NCBI RefSeq assembly: GCF_010093025.1
Contig: NZ_CP048114.1
Coordinates: forward strand, 2,852,001-2,916,000
DNA: 64,000 nt
Reading direction: 5' to 3'
Source of the DNA: Edaphobacter sp. 12200R-103
GTDB taxonomy: Bacteria > Acidobacteriota > Terriglobia > Terriglobales > Acidobacteriaceae
This document shows positions 1 to 7,900 of the stretch, piece by piece. Both the position numbers and the translations under genes were made by a program. Positions within the stretch are counted from its first letter, which is position 1, and each line of letters opens with the position of its first letter. The notes beneath the pieces are model-generated. The model had not been told where the DNA came from. It saw only the letters and a list, made by a program, of their open reading frames with translations, and did not search any database.

Positions 1-589
1 GGTTGAGGACCTTGATGCGGCCTTCGAGAGGAATGTGGGGGTCCTGGCGCCCCCAAACCATGAGCAGCTCACCCTGGATCTCCTTGGCGCGCTCCAGCGA
101 GTCATCCTTCATGCCCTTGCCGAGACCGCTCTTGTGGATGTCGGTGGCGTAGAAGCAAACGGTGGAACGCACATCAGGCTGAAAAGAAGCGCGGAAGGCG
201 AGGTGTCCGCCGATGCAGATGCCCATCGCTCCAAGCTGTCCGGTGCAATCGGGCCGGGATTTGAGATAGTCAAGAACAACACGGGCATCTTCGTCGTAGC
301 TGGCCAGTTCCTTCGTGGTCTTCAACTCGTTGCCGCGATCGGCCCCGGCCTGATCGTACGAGAGAACAACCCCCGGAGCTTCGAACTCGTGATAAATCTC
401 AGGTGCTGCGACGATGTAGCCATGGCCGGCTAGTTGCACGGCCGTGCGATGAATAGGGCCGGTGATCTGAAAGATCTCCGAATAGAAGATGATGCCGGGA
501 TAGCGGCCGGGGGCAGCGGGGCGCACAATGTGTGTACGCATGGGGCCATACGAAGTAGTCAGTTCCACAATCTCATCGACGACAGTCAC
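1..589 (-). CDS. Dienelactone hydrolase family protein (3' part cut by window edge)
   Basis: Alpha/beta hydrolase of the dienelactone hydrolase family, a cytoplasmic enzyme group hydrolysing dienelactones or related esters. The reverse strand reads open from a GTG at 589, preceded by GGAGG ten bases upstream and an in-frame TAG two codons upstream, which fixes the start. Visible family features are the strand with YSEIF (the Glu that pairs with the nucleophile), the nucleophile elbow MGICIGGH with Cys in place of Ser, and WGRQDPH carrying the acid Asp. The final His and C-terminus lie beyond base 1. The substrate cannot be told from sequence. The next gene on the same strand ends 89 bases upstream. 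Confidence 0.85.
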   Translation of the reverse strand, partial: MTVVDEIVELTTSYGPMRTHIVRPAAPGRYPGIIFYSEIFQITGPIHRTAVQLAGHGYIVAAPEIYHEFEAPGVVLSYDQAGADRGNELKTTKELASYDEDARVVLDYLKSRPDCTGQLGAMGICIGGHLAFRASFQPDVRSTVCFYATDIHKSGLGKGMKDDSLERAKEIQGELLMVWGRQDPHIPLEGRIKVLN

Positions 590-678
590 TTGCTAATTTC
601 CTCCAAATTTTCTGAGCCTGACGTTTTTTATTGTAGTCCTCGCAGGCTCGCAACAATTTGTGGCGGGCTTTCGGGAAA

Positions 679-1452
679 CTACTGTTGCTGTTCGATCACC
701 GTCAGCATCCATGCCATCCCACTGAACGCCAGCGCCTCCCAGACGCTCGCCCATTCGTTCCCGACATTCGTATATGGATCGACGATCGCTCGCGGGATGT
801 GCAGCATCGGGACCCAGAGGAAGATCATTACGCCTGTCAGCAGTGAAGCCGGTTTCGCCACGCGGCGCACCATGATCCCCAGTCCTCCCGCAATCAGTGC
901 GGAGCCCGCGAAGTAGGTCCAGAACATCTGCGCGCCGATCCACGAGGGGATCAGCGATGCCACAAACTGCGGATACAGGAAATGATCAAATCCGAAGATC
1001 GCCAGCATCGTACCGAACATGTATCGGCCCGCGGGCAAAGATCGTTCCAGCCACGCCGGTAACCTGCTGTCGTCATCGGCCAACGAGAGCGCCGCAATCC
1101 ATGCGCCGCCTGCCAGAGACATCTCCTTCAGGGTGTTCGTCCATGCACCAAGAACCGCGGCGTACTGGCCCCTAAGCTGGTTGGGAACATGCGCTACGAC
1201 CACCAGCGTGAGCAGGCCCACTCCTGTCCACGCGGCGACTTGCCTTCCCTTCAGGTTGAAGAGAATGCAGACTCCCGCAACCATGAGGGCCAGGCCGATG
1301 ACAAAGATCCATAGCAGACGGAACGGCAGCCAGCCCGGAAAGTCCGGAATGACCACCCAGGGAAAGTTCAGGTAGAAGAAGTGCATCAAGCCGATCGAGC
1401 CCAGCCCGATCGCGTACAGAATACGTCCCACAGGAGCAAGCCATTTTTGCAT
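679..1452 (-). CDS. DoxX-like integral membrane protein
   Basis: A 257-residue polytopic membrane protein. It has about seven hydrophobic stretches arranged as two similar halves, each opening with a glycine-rich helix (YAIGLGSIGLMHF near residues 14-26 and MLAIFGFDHFLYP near 148-160). Short loops, G/A-rich helices and the F-D/M-H-F motif after a helix resemble the DoxX/DUF6640-like group of four-helix proteins, here apparently duplicated. The function of these proteins is generally unclear; redox or respiratory links have been proposed for some. No catalytic motif is visible. It lies alone between the hydrolase and a TonB-domain gene on the same strand. Confidence 0.6.
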   Translation of the reverse strand: MQKWLAPVGRILYAIGLGSIGLMHFFYLNFPWVVIPDFPGWLPFRLLWIFVIGLALMVAGVCILFNLKGRQVAAWTGVGLLTLVVVAHVPNQLRGQYAAVLGAWTNTLKEMSLAGGAWIAALSLADDDSRLPAWLERSLPAGRYMFGTMLAIFGFDHFLYPQFVASLIPSWIGAQMFWTYFAGSALIAGGLGIMVRRVAKPASLLTGVMIFLWVPMLHIPRAIVDPYTNVGNEWASVWEALAFSGMAWMLTVIEQQQ

Positions 1453-1540
1453 GCCGGGAGTCTAGCCGAAATTTAGCCGGCTGACACCACGGCTTATCCC
1501 AAATCTTCGGGTCGTTATTTAATTCTCCCTCCAGCGGAAG

Positions 1541-2581
1541 CTAATGCGAAGCGTTCCGCACTGGGTAGCTGAATGTCAAAGTCGAGATCACTTGAACAGG
1601 CGCTCCGCGATCAAGATACGGGCGGAAACGCCAGCCCAGGAGCTGCTTTTCCGCGACCGCCTGAAGAGCGGGCTTATTGGGGAAAAAGTTGTCGATTGAC
1701 TGCACCTGGCCGCTGCGATCTACAACCACGCGCATGGTGATAGCGCCGGAAGGAGAGCTCTCCGCCATGTCAGGCCAATCCGGGGCTGGATTGTCGAAAG
1801 CAAGCTTGCGCAGCTCCGGCTCAGGAACCACAACAACACGCAACTGCCTTGCTGCCGGGGTCGGCTTCGTCACACGGATCAGTCCAGCATCCGAGGAGGA
1901 GAGATCTTCAAGGAGCGTCATCTGCGCCGTGAGACGCGGCCCTCCCTGCGTCTGCGCCGTGAGGCGCCGAGGCACCTGAAGGCCATGAAACGGTGCGAAA
2001 TCGTGCAGCGCCACGTCCCAATCCAGATTGCCTCCATAAACCATCAGGCCCGTTTTGCGATCGATCGCGACCGAGGCATCCATGCTTCCGATTGCCCCAG
2101 CACCATCCGTGGTGGGAATCTTGTAGCGCGTGACGATCTGTCCCGGCGTACCGTCAGGCGGCATCACAGACAGATGAAGCGCGGCCAGCTCGTCCAGGCG
2201 CGGAATAGGATTGGTCAGCTCCACCGTCAGATTGCGCAGCAGTTCCGGAAAGACCGCGCCGGAGTCCGTCTCCTGAACCTTTGAGCCGTCAACGATAAGC
2301 GTCTGCGAAAAGCGGGCACAGTGAAAGACCCTCTTGTAGCGCGTCGGCGAAGACCACCACTCTTCCACCTCGGCATCCCACTGCGGATCATGATTCTTTT
2401 GATCGGAGATCACGGCGCGAAGATGAAACGGTGCCGCTCCAGGCTGTGCCAGCGCAGACTTCAAAGCCGCTGTACGTGCAGCCTGCTCAAACGGAACCAG
2501 GGATGAGGCGGGCTGCTGTGACTGCATAACCGCACATGCAACGAGAGGGAGAAGAAACAGTGTTGAGAAACGCACGGGCAT
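1541..2581 (-). CDS. Secreted TonB-C-terminal-domain protein (possible lipoprotein)
   Basis: 346 residues. An N-terminal hydrophobic segment ends in LVAC, which fits a lipobox, so the protein may be a lipoprotein; otherwise it is an ordinary secreted protein. The last ~90 residues form a TonB C-terminal-like domain: a strand with MRVVVDRSGQVQ, an ALQAVAEKQLLGWRFRP segment and a final hydrophobic strand. Classical TonB has an N-terminal membrane anchor and a proline-rich spacer. Here the middle 200 residues instead resemble a beta-rich periplasmic domain. Such proteins are numerous in Acidobacteriota and may not energise receptors. The start is the first ATG; its upstream purine stretch is weak. 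Confidence 0.65.
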   Translation of the reverse strand: MPVRFSTLFLLPLVACAVMQSQQPASSLVPFEQAARTAALKSALAQPGAAPFHLRAVISDQKNHDPQWDAEVEEWWSSPTRYKRVFHCARFSQTLIVDGSKVQETDSGAVFPELLRNLTVELTNPIPRLDELAALHLSVMPPDGTPGQIVTRYKIPTTDGAGAIGSMDASVAIDRKTGLMVYGGNLDWDVALHDFAPFHGLQVPRRLTAQTQGGPRLTAQMTLLEDLSSSDAGLIRVTKPTPAARQLRVVVVPEPELRKLAFDNPAPDWPDMAESSPSGAITMRVVVDRSGQVQSIDNFFPNKPALQAVAEKQLLGWRFRPYLDRGAPVQVISTLTFSYPVRNASH

Positions 2582-2682
2582 TTTCTTTCGGAGTGCGGCG
2601 CTGGACGAAACAGCTCCATCATTGCACGCCTAAGGCATACGTCCTAGGTGCTAAAAATGAGCTTCGAAGGGCAGTCTAGCGA

Positions 2683-3054
2683 CTAATCCTTGACCGCGAT
2701 ACCCTGCAGCTCAAATCTTGCCCCGAACAACAGCGTTCCCGAACCGAGAAATGCGCGCGCCGGCAGCTTGTCCTTGAAGTAGGTGCGATACACCGCGTTG
2801 AACTCCTCGAAGAGCGATACATCGCTGACAAAGATCTGCAGCGAGACCAGGTTGTCCATTGTCATGCCGGCCATCGCCAGAACACGCTGAATCTCCTGCA
2901 TGACGAGGTGGGCCTCTTCGGTGGCGGTGTCGGGCACCTTGGTGGTCCCGGGGATCAGGCCGATACGTCCGGAGAGATAAAGGGTCTGGCCATCCACCAG
3001 GACGGCATCGGAAAACGGCATGGCAGGATTGCTGGAAAAATATTCGCGGCTCAT
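2683..3054 (-). CDS. RidA family enamine/imine deaminase
   Basis: About 123 residues, the usual length for the RidA/YjgF/UK114 family. These proteins hydrolyse reactive 2-aminoacrylate and related enamines released by PLP enzymes, acting as cytoplasmic trimers. Family features seen are LYLSGRIGLIPGT (strand and loop of the active site), the helix with EEAHLVMQEIQRVLA, and KLPARAFLGSG, which contains the conserved Arg following Pro-Ala. The ATG at 3054 is chosen over an upstream start at 3108 because family members begin with a short segment like MSREYF and an AGGGA-like site precedes it. The conserved C-terminal Glu region is present as FELQGIAV. Confidence 0.88.
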   Translation of the reverse strand: MSREYFSSNPAMPFSDAVLVDGQTLYLSGRIGLIPGTTKVPDTATEEAHLVMQEIQRVLAMAGMTMDNLVSLQIFVSDVSLFEEFNAVYRTYFKDKLPARAFLGSGTLLFGARFELQGIAVKD

Positions 3055-3141
3055 AGAGGTTTCCCTGCAGTGTATCGCAGCGCCTGACGCGAAAAAGACC
3101 CGGAGCATGCGGGCCTTCTTCCAGAAAACTTTTCTCTGCCG

Positions 3142-3789
3142 TTACTCGCCCGAAGCGACAGCTGTAGCGCGGTGGCGCACTCCGTGCCGGGTGGACTTCG
3201 CTACGGAGCGCATTTTGGATTTCCGCGAAGTCCCATACTGCCACTCGCGCACTGGCCCCACATCCACATGCACAAACTGATTCACCGGATAATACCCCAC
3301 GCCGCCCGCATGCAGGCTGAGTGCGGTATCTCTCAGTTTCGCTGTCGAGACGCCGGGGACTCGGATATCAATTGCCTTGGCCTGTACGTGCTGGCTGTTC
3401 TTTGCGACACCCGAATCTCCAGAGCGCGACCTCAGGAAATTATTGCTCCACGGCGTGCGGTATCCGCAGACGATATCAATCTCTCCATCCGGTCGCCCCA
3501 GCTTCTCCATGATCGCGTGCAGCAGGTCAAACTCGCGGGGATCGTACTCGCTCTCGGTCTGGGTCCGGTGGTCGCGCAGGAAGTGATTCAGCTTTTCGAT
3601 CGCAGCCGGCAGGTAACGGTCTCCAATCCGGTAGACCACGTCAAGCTTCTCTCCCGTATGGGTATGGAACATGTGCAGGCGATACACCTCGTTCGTGCTC
3701 GCATCAGCGTCTTTGGCGCTGGCTGTTCCGCCCGATAAAAGAACGGCCGCGAGGGCTGCTCCGAGGCAAAGCCCGATCGATCTCTTCAT
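3142..3789 (-). CDS. DUF882 / MepK-like murein endopeptidase
   Basis: 215 residues with a signal peptide ending near ASA. The fold is that of peptidase M15 as in YcbK/MepK, which cleaves peptidoglycan cross-links in the periplasm of E. coli. The metal-binding pattern is visible: SQHVQAKAIDIRVPG supplies His and Asp, and FVHVDVGPVREW supplies the last His. CGYRTPWSNN is the conserved arginine-turn motif, and the SRSGDSGVAKNSQH spacing matches the family. The extra basic tail after the last motif (~35 residues) is not part of the domain. The start has GGAG six bases upstream. Probably monocistronic. Confidence 0.85.
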   Translation of the reverse strand: MKRSIGLCLGAALAAVLLSGGTASAKDADASTNEVYRLHMFHTHTGEKLDVVYRIGDRYLPAAIEKLNHFLRDHRTQTESEYDPREFDLLHAIMEKLGRPDGEIDIVCGYRTPWSNNFLRSRSGDSGVAKNSQHVQAKAIDIRVPGVSTAKLRDTALSLHAGGVGYYPVNQFVHVDVGPVREWQYGTSRKSKMRSVAKSTRHGVRHRATAVASGE

Positions 3790-3975
3790 TCCAAACTCCG
3801 TGGGGGATTCTTGACTTCCAGAGAATGGAGCCTGCTAAATCCCATTCACAGCTCGCCATTCGCTTTTCCTAGTCTAAAGAAGGTATTTTGATCCTTCCAG
3901 TCGAGATGTGCATTTTTTTCTGCAGATTCGTTTCCTTTTTCATAACCCCTTCTATCCCTGCAGATAGAGCCCTCC

Positions 3976-4671
3976 ATGGAGGCGATGTGTAGACTGGATG
4001 GCATGCTGCTCGATCCGGCTCAGCTCCGCGTGCTTGGTTCCCTGATTGAAAAAGAGATCACCACGCCGGATCTCTATCCTCTATCCCTGAATGCGCTGGT
4101 TAATGCGTGCAACCAGCGATCGAGCCGCGACCCGGTGCTGGAGCTTACCGAGGGCGAGGTTCGCGAGGCGCTTCACACCCTTGAGGAGCACAACCTGGTA
4201 ACGATGCTGCAGGATGCTCGTGTCCCCAAGTTCGAGCATCGCGCCCGCACCGTTCTCAATCTGCGCCGCGATGAGACCGCCGTCATATGCCTGCTGATGC
4301 TGCGCGGTCCGCAGACACCCGGCGAGCTGCGTGCTCGCTCCGAACGACTCTATGCCTTCGATGAGATCGCCTCGGTGCAGTCAACGCTGGAGCGGCTGGC
4401 ATCTCGCCCGCCCCGGGAAGACGGAGGGCCAGACGCGACTTCGACAGGCCCGCTGGTGGCGCTTCTGCCGCGACCGCCGGGCGCAAGGGAGTCACGTTAT
4501 ATGCATCTGCTTGGCGGGGCTTCGCAGGAGACAGGATCAGCGGCCGCGCTGCCGGCAGAAAACGCCGCACAGTCCGACCGCGTCGCCCGGCTTGAAGCCG
4601 AACTTGCCATCATGGCGGAAGCCCTTACAGCTCTCGATGCTCGCATCCGCGATCTGGAGACGAATCGGTAA
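3976..4671 (+). CDS. YceH family protein (DUF480)
   Basis: 231 residues; YceH proteins are ~215. They consist of two winged-helix domains: here LRVLGSLIEKEITTPDLYPL opens the first, and the NQRSSRDPVLELTEGEV region is the family signature. The second wing runs through MLRGPQTPGELRARSERLYAF. The C-terminal third ends in a heptad-like helix (RVARLEAELAIMAEALTAL), typical of the family. The cellular role is not established; a DNA-binding function is inferred from the fold only. Starts at 3976 or 3985 are both possible. It is followed after 58 bases by the histidine kinase gene on the same strand. Confidence 0.82.
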   Translation: MEAMCRLDGMLLDPAQLRVLGSLIEKEITTPDLYPLSLNALVNACNQRSSRDPVLELTEGEVREALHTLEEHNLVTMLQDARVPKFEHRARTVLNLRRDETAVICLLMLRGPQTPGELRARSERLYAFDEIASVQSTLERLASRPPREDGGPDATSTGPLVALLPRPPGARESRYMHLLGGASQETGSAAALPAENAAQSDRVARLEAELAIMAEALTALDARIRDLETNR

Positions 4672-4729
4672 TACATCTATCCGTCCCTATACTCCGACGT
4701 TGTAGTCTGAATCTGGACCTCTGACCTGC

Positions 4730-7012
4730 ATGTCAAATGACTCCATCCTTGCCGGACTCGCCCCAGAGAGGCGCGCTCTTGTCCGCAGACAGGTCGATGT
4801 GGAGAACGAGCAGTTCGCTCAACTGATCTTTCAGATTCCAGATGGGGTCGCCTGCATCAACCACAACTGGCAGATTACCTTTGCCAACAGTGAAGCGATG
4901 AGGATGGGAAGGATCGAGCCTCATCACATTCACGACGGGACAATCTGGAAGCTATATCCCCAGATCCTGGGGACCCGGCTGGAAGAAGAATACCGCCGGG
5001 TGATGGCCATGGGAGTTGCTTCCCACCTGGAACACTTCAGTGTGCGTCTCGACATCTGGCTCGATATCACGATCCTGCCTACGCAGGCGGGAATTGCGAT
5101 TGTATTTCGCGATATTACAGACCGGAAAGGGGCGGAGCTTCTTCGCGATTCGGCATCGCGCCAGCTGTTGCGCGTACTGGAGGCCACCAGCGACGCAGTC
5201 ATCACTCTCAACCGCGAGGGAAACTTTACCTTCCTGAATCGGCGCGCTCACGAGCTGCTGGCGCCCGGGGGCGATCTGCTGGGCAAAAATATCTGGCGGG
5301 AGTTTCCCTTCGTCAAGCAGGGGCAGTACGAGCATTACTTCACGCTCGCGATGCGGGACAGCATTCCGGGTGAGTTCGAAGAGTTCTATCCCGAGCCTCT
5401 GAATCTCTGGCTCTCGATCCAGATCAAGCCGTCCGACAATGGCGTGATCATCTTCTTCCGCGATATCACAGCGCGCCGGAAGTCGGAGTCCGTTCTTATC
5501 CAGCAGCGTGACCTGCTGGCCGTCGTGCAGCAGACCGCGCATGTGGCGACCTGGGATGTCGATCTCTCGACCGGAAAGATTCAGTACGGCATCGGATCCT
5601 ACCCGGTCTTTGGGCATCCGTTTGAAGAATTGGCAGACCTACGCTCATTCAGGGCACATATCCCTGCCGAGTATCTGCCCCTTGTGGATGACATGCTGCG
5701 GCAGAGCCGCAAAACAGGCGAAACCGTCGCGGCCGACTTCCCGATCCATGCCCAGGACGGATCGCTGCGATGGATCGAGTGCCGCTGCCAGGCTGTTACC
5801 GCAGAGGGCGAAACTCCTCGTCTTCGCGGCCTCTGCATCGACATCACGGAACGCAAGATCTCCTCACAGATCCTGCAACAGCGTCAGGAGCAGACCGAGC
5901 GTCAGCGCGCAGAACTGGAGACGATCTACAAGACGGCGCCCATCGGGCTAGCGCTCTTCGATCCGGTCGAGTTTCGTTATCTCCGGGTGAACGACCGGCA
6001 GGCGGAGACGCTCGGGCTTCCGGTGGACAAGATCCTTGGCCGGCGTATCACCGAGCTGGCTCCCCTGGAAGGCCTCGAAGATCTCTTCCACCAGGTGGCT
6101 GCCGGCAAGACGATCCGGAATCACGTATTTGAAGGAGAGCTGCTGACGCGTCCCGGCGAGCACCGCTTCTGGAATGTGAATTACTCGCCTGTCTTCGGAG
6201 GCAATGGGAAAGTTCACGCGATTGCTGCCGTCGTCCAGGAGATCACAAATCAGAGAAGGGCGGAGCAGGCTCTCATTCAAAGTGAAAAGCTGGCCGCCGT
6301 CGGCCGGCTGGCCAGCTCCATCTCGCACGAGATCAACAATCCACTGGAGGCCATCACCAACCTTCTCTACCTGATGCATGTCTCCGAAGATCTTCCTCCG
6401 CACGTAAGGGAGTACGTGAGCACCGCCCAGAGCGAGCTCTCCCGCGTCTGCCAGATCGCAACCCAGACGCTTCGCTTTCACCGGCAGGCAGTCAGCGCGA
6501 CGCACGTGACGGCACAGGAGTTGGCCGAGGCCGTTCTGAACCTCTACCACGGACGTCTGCTTAACTCGCGCATCACCGTCGAGACGGATTTCCGCACATC
6601 AAGGCCTGTTCTGTGCTTTGAGAATGACATCCGCCAGGTTCTCAACAACCTGATCGCCAACGCGATCGACGCGATGCGTCAGGGAGGAAGGCTTCTGGTG
6701 CGTGCCCATGACGCGACAGAGTATTCCTCCAATGGCATCGAGCGCAAAGGGCTTCGCATCACCATCGCGGATACTGGGCACGGCATGTCGGCGGGGGTAC
6801 GCGCCCGTATCTTCGAGCCCTTCTACACCACAAAAGAACTTAACGGCACAGGACTCGGCCTTTGGATCTCATCGGGGATCGTCGACCGACATAACGGCCG
6901 TATTTTGCTACGCAGCAGCGATCATCCTTCGCACCGCGGCACGATTTTCTGTCTGTTTCTGCCTTACTCGGAGAGTCCGCAGCTCCCGCTCGACCAGCCC
7001 TTCGAGCCTTAG
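4730..7012 (+). CDS. Soluble multi-PAS sensor histidine kinase
   Basis: 760 residues with no membrane segment, so a cytoplasmic sensor. There are four PAS-type domains: about residues 27-135, 140-250, 265-380 (with a PAC ending in DITERK) and 395-515 (ending VVQEITNQRRAEQ). Then come a HisKA helix pair with the phospho-acceptor in SSISHEINNP (His533) and an HATPase domain with the N box NLIANAIDAM, G1 IADTGHGM and G2 GTGLGLWIS. It would autophosphorylate on ATP and pass phosphate to a response regulator, but no regulator is encoded nearby, so it is an orphan kinase whose signal is unknown. There is no receiver domain at either end. Confidence 0.9.
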   Translation: MSNDSILAGLAPERRALVRRQVDVENEQFAQLIFQIPDGVACINHNWQITFANSEAMRMGRIEPHHIHDGTIWKLYPQILGTRLEEEYRRVMAMGVASHLEHFSVRLDIWLDITILPTQAGIAIVFRDITDRKGAELLRDSASRQLLRVLEATSDAVITLNREGNFTFLNRRAHELLAPGGDLLGKNIWREFPFVKQGQYEHYFTLAMRDSIPGEFEEFYPEPLNLWLSIQIKPSDNGVIIFFRDITARRKSESVLIQQRDLLAVVQQTAHVATWDVDLSTGKIQYGIGSYPVFGHPFEELADLRSFRAHIPAEYLPLVDDMLRQSRKTGETVAADFPIHAQDGSLRWIECRCQAVTAEGETPRLRGLCIDITERKISSQILQQRQEQTERQRAELETIYKTAPIGLALFDPVEFRYLRVNDRQAETLGLPVDKILGRRITELAPLEGLEDLFHQVAAGKTIRNHVFEGELLTRPGEHRFWNVNYSPVFGGNGKVHAIAAVVQEITNQRRAEQALIQSEKLAAVGRLASSISHEINNPLEAITNLLYLMHVSEDLPPHVREYVSTAQSELSRVCQIATQTLRFHRQAVSATHVTAQELAEAVLNLYHGRLLNSRITVETDFRTSRPVLCFENDIRQVLNNLIANAIDAMRQGGRLLVRAHDATEYSSNGIERKGLRITIADTGHGMSAGVRARIFEPFYTTKELNGTGLGLWISSGIVDRHNGRILLRSSDHPSHRGTIFCLFLPYSESPQLPLDQPFEP

Positions 7013-7078
7013 CCATACATTTCCATCGGATTTGGAGGCAACCCCGCAATCCTCTGCAGGCCCCCATCCCCACAGAGG

Positions 7079-7138
7079 TGTCATCCTGAGCGAAGTTCCT
7101 TGCGGCCTTATCGCGAGAAACGAAGTCGAAGGATGACA
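7079..7138. repeat. Palindromic intergenic repeat, family 1 (intact copy)
   Basis: A 60-base imperfect palindrome between two convergent genes. It opens with TGTCATCCTGAGCGAAG and closes with TCGAAGGATGACA, with TCGCGAGAA inside. A second copy, split by the integrated element, is found at 22927-22940 plus 56410-56456. The repeat would fold into a long hairpin and could act as a bidirectional terminator, but its spread suggests a REP-like family. Confidence 0.8.
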
Positions 7139-7151
7139 CGTCCAGCACAGC

Positions 7152-7832
7152 CTACATCTCGGCCCACCGTCGCAGAAGGTTGTGATAGATCCCGGTGAGG
7201 GTCACGCCGAGCGGGCTTCCCGGCAGCTCGACTGCCAGCTTTTGAATCGTCTGGTCGAGGTCGAACAGCATCGTGCGATCTGCATCCGTGCGAATCATGC
7301 TCTGAATCCAGAAAAAGCTGGAGACACGCGCTCCCCTGGTCACCGGATCCACACGATGCAGGCTGGTAGCCGGATACAGCACCATATGGCCTGCAGGCAG
7401 CTTGACGCTGTGCGTGCCATACGTGTCTTCGACGATCAGCTCGCCGCCGTCGTACTCCTCCGGCGCGGTAAGGAACAGCGTCGCTGAGACGTCTGTGCGA
7501 ATCCTCTGTCCTGACGGCACGACAGAGCGAATGGCCGTGTCCACGTGCGTGCCAAAGCGGCCTCCACCACGATATCGATTGAACATCGGGGGAAAAACGC
7601 GCAGCGGCAGGGCTGCGGACATAAACATAGGGGATCGCGCCAGGCCCTTCAGAACAACCTCTCCCAGTTCCAATGCCAGTGGCGACGCCTCCGCCAGCTG
7701 TTCATTGTCCTTAACGCGCTGCGCCTGATATCCCGCGGTCACCTTGCCATCCACCCAGTTGGCGGCGTCCAGCTTCGTGCGCACCTGGGCTACCTCTTCG
7801 GCACTCAGGATGTTCGGAATCGTAATTAGCAT
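7152..7832 (-). CDS. PiuC/YbiX-type Fe(II)/2-oxoglutarate-dependent hydroxylase
   Basis: 226 residues, the normal length for PKHD-type hydroxylases (PiuC, YbiX). The iron ligands are seen as THVDTA (His-x-Asp) and [11 protein letters not shown] (distal His with the 2-oxoglutarate-binding Arg). [15 protein letters not shown] is the family signature, and the C-terminal cap helix region is present. In other bacteria piuC sits beside TonB-dependent siderophore receptors, and here the gene lies 68 bases downstream of one on the same strand, so an iron-regulated operon is likely. The substrate is unknown. No convincing Fur box was seen. Confidence 0.88.
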   Translation of the reverse strand: MLITIPNILSAEEVAQVRTKLDAANWVDGKVTAGYQAQRVKDNEQLAEASPLALELGEVVLKGLARSPMFMSAALPLRVFPPMFNRYRGGGRFGTHVDTAIRSVVPSGQRIRTDVSATLFLTAPEEYDGGELIVEDTYGTHSVKLPAGHMVLYPATSLHRVDPVTRGARVSSFFWIQSMIRTDADRTMLFDLDQTIQKLAVELPGSPLGVTLTGIYHNLLRRWAEM

Positions 7833-7900
7833 AAAAAGCTCTCACTTAGAAATGCGGCAGCGAAGCGCCCAAGCCCTTCGCTGCCATCATAGCCTCGATG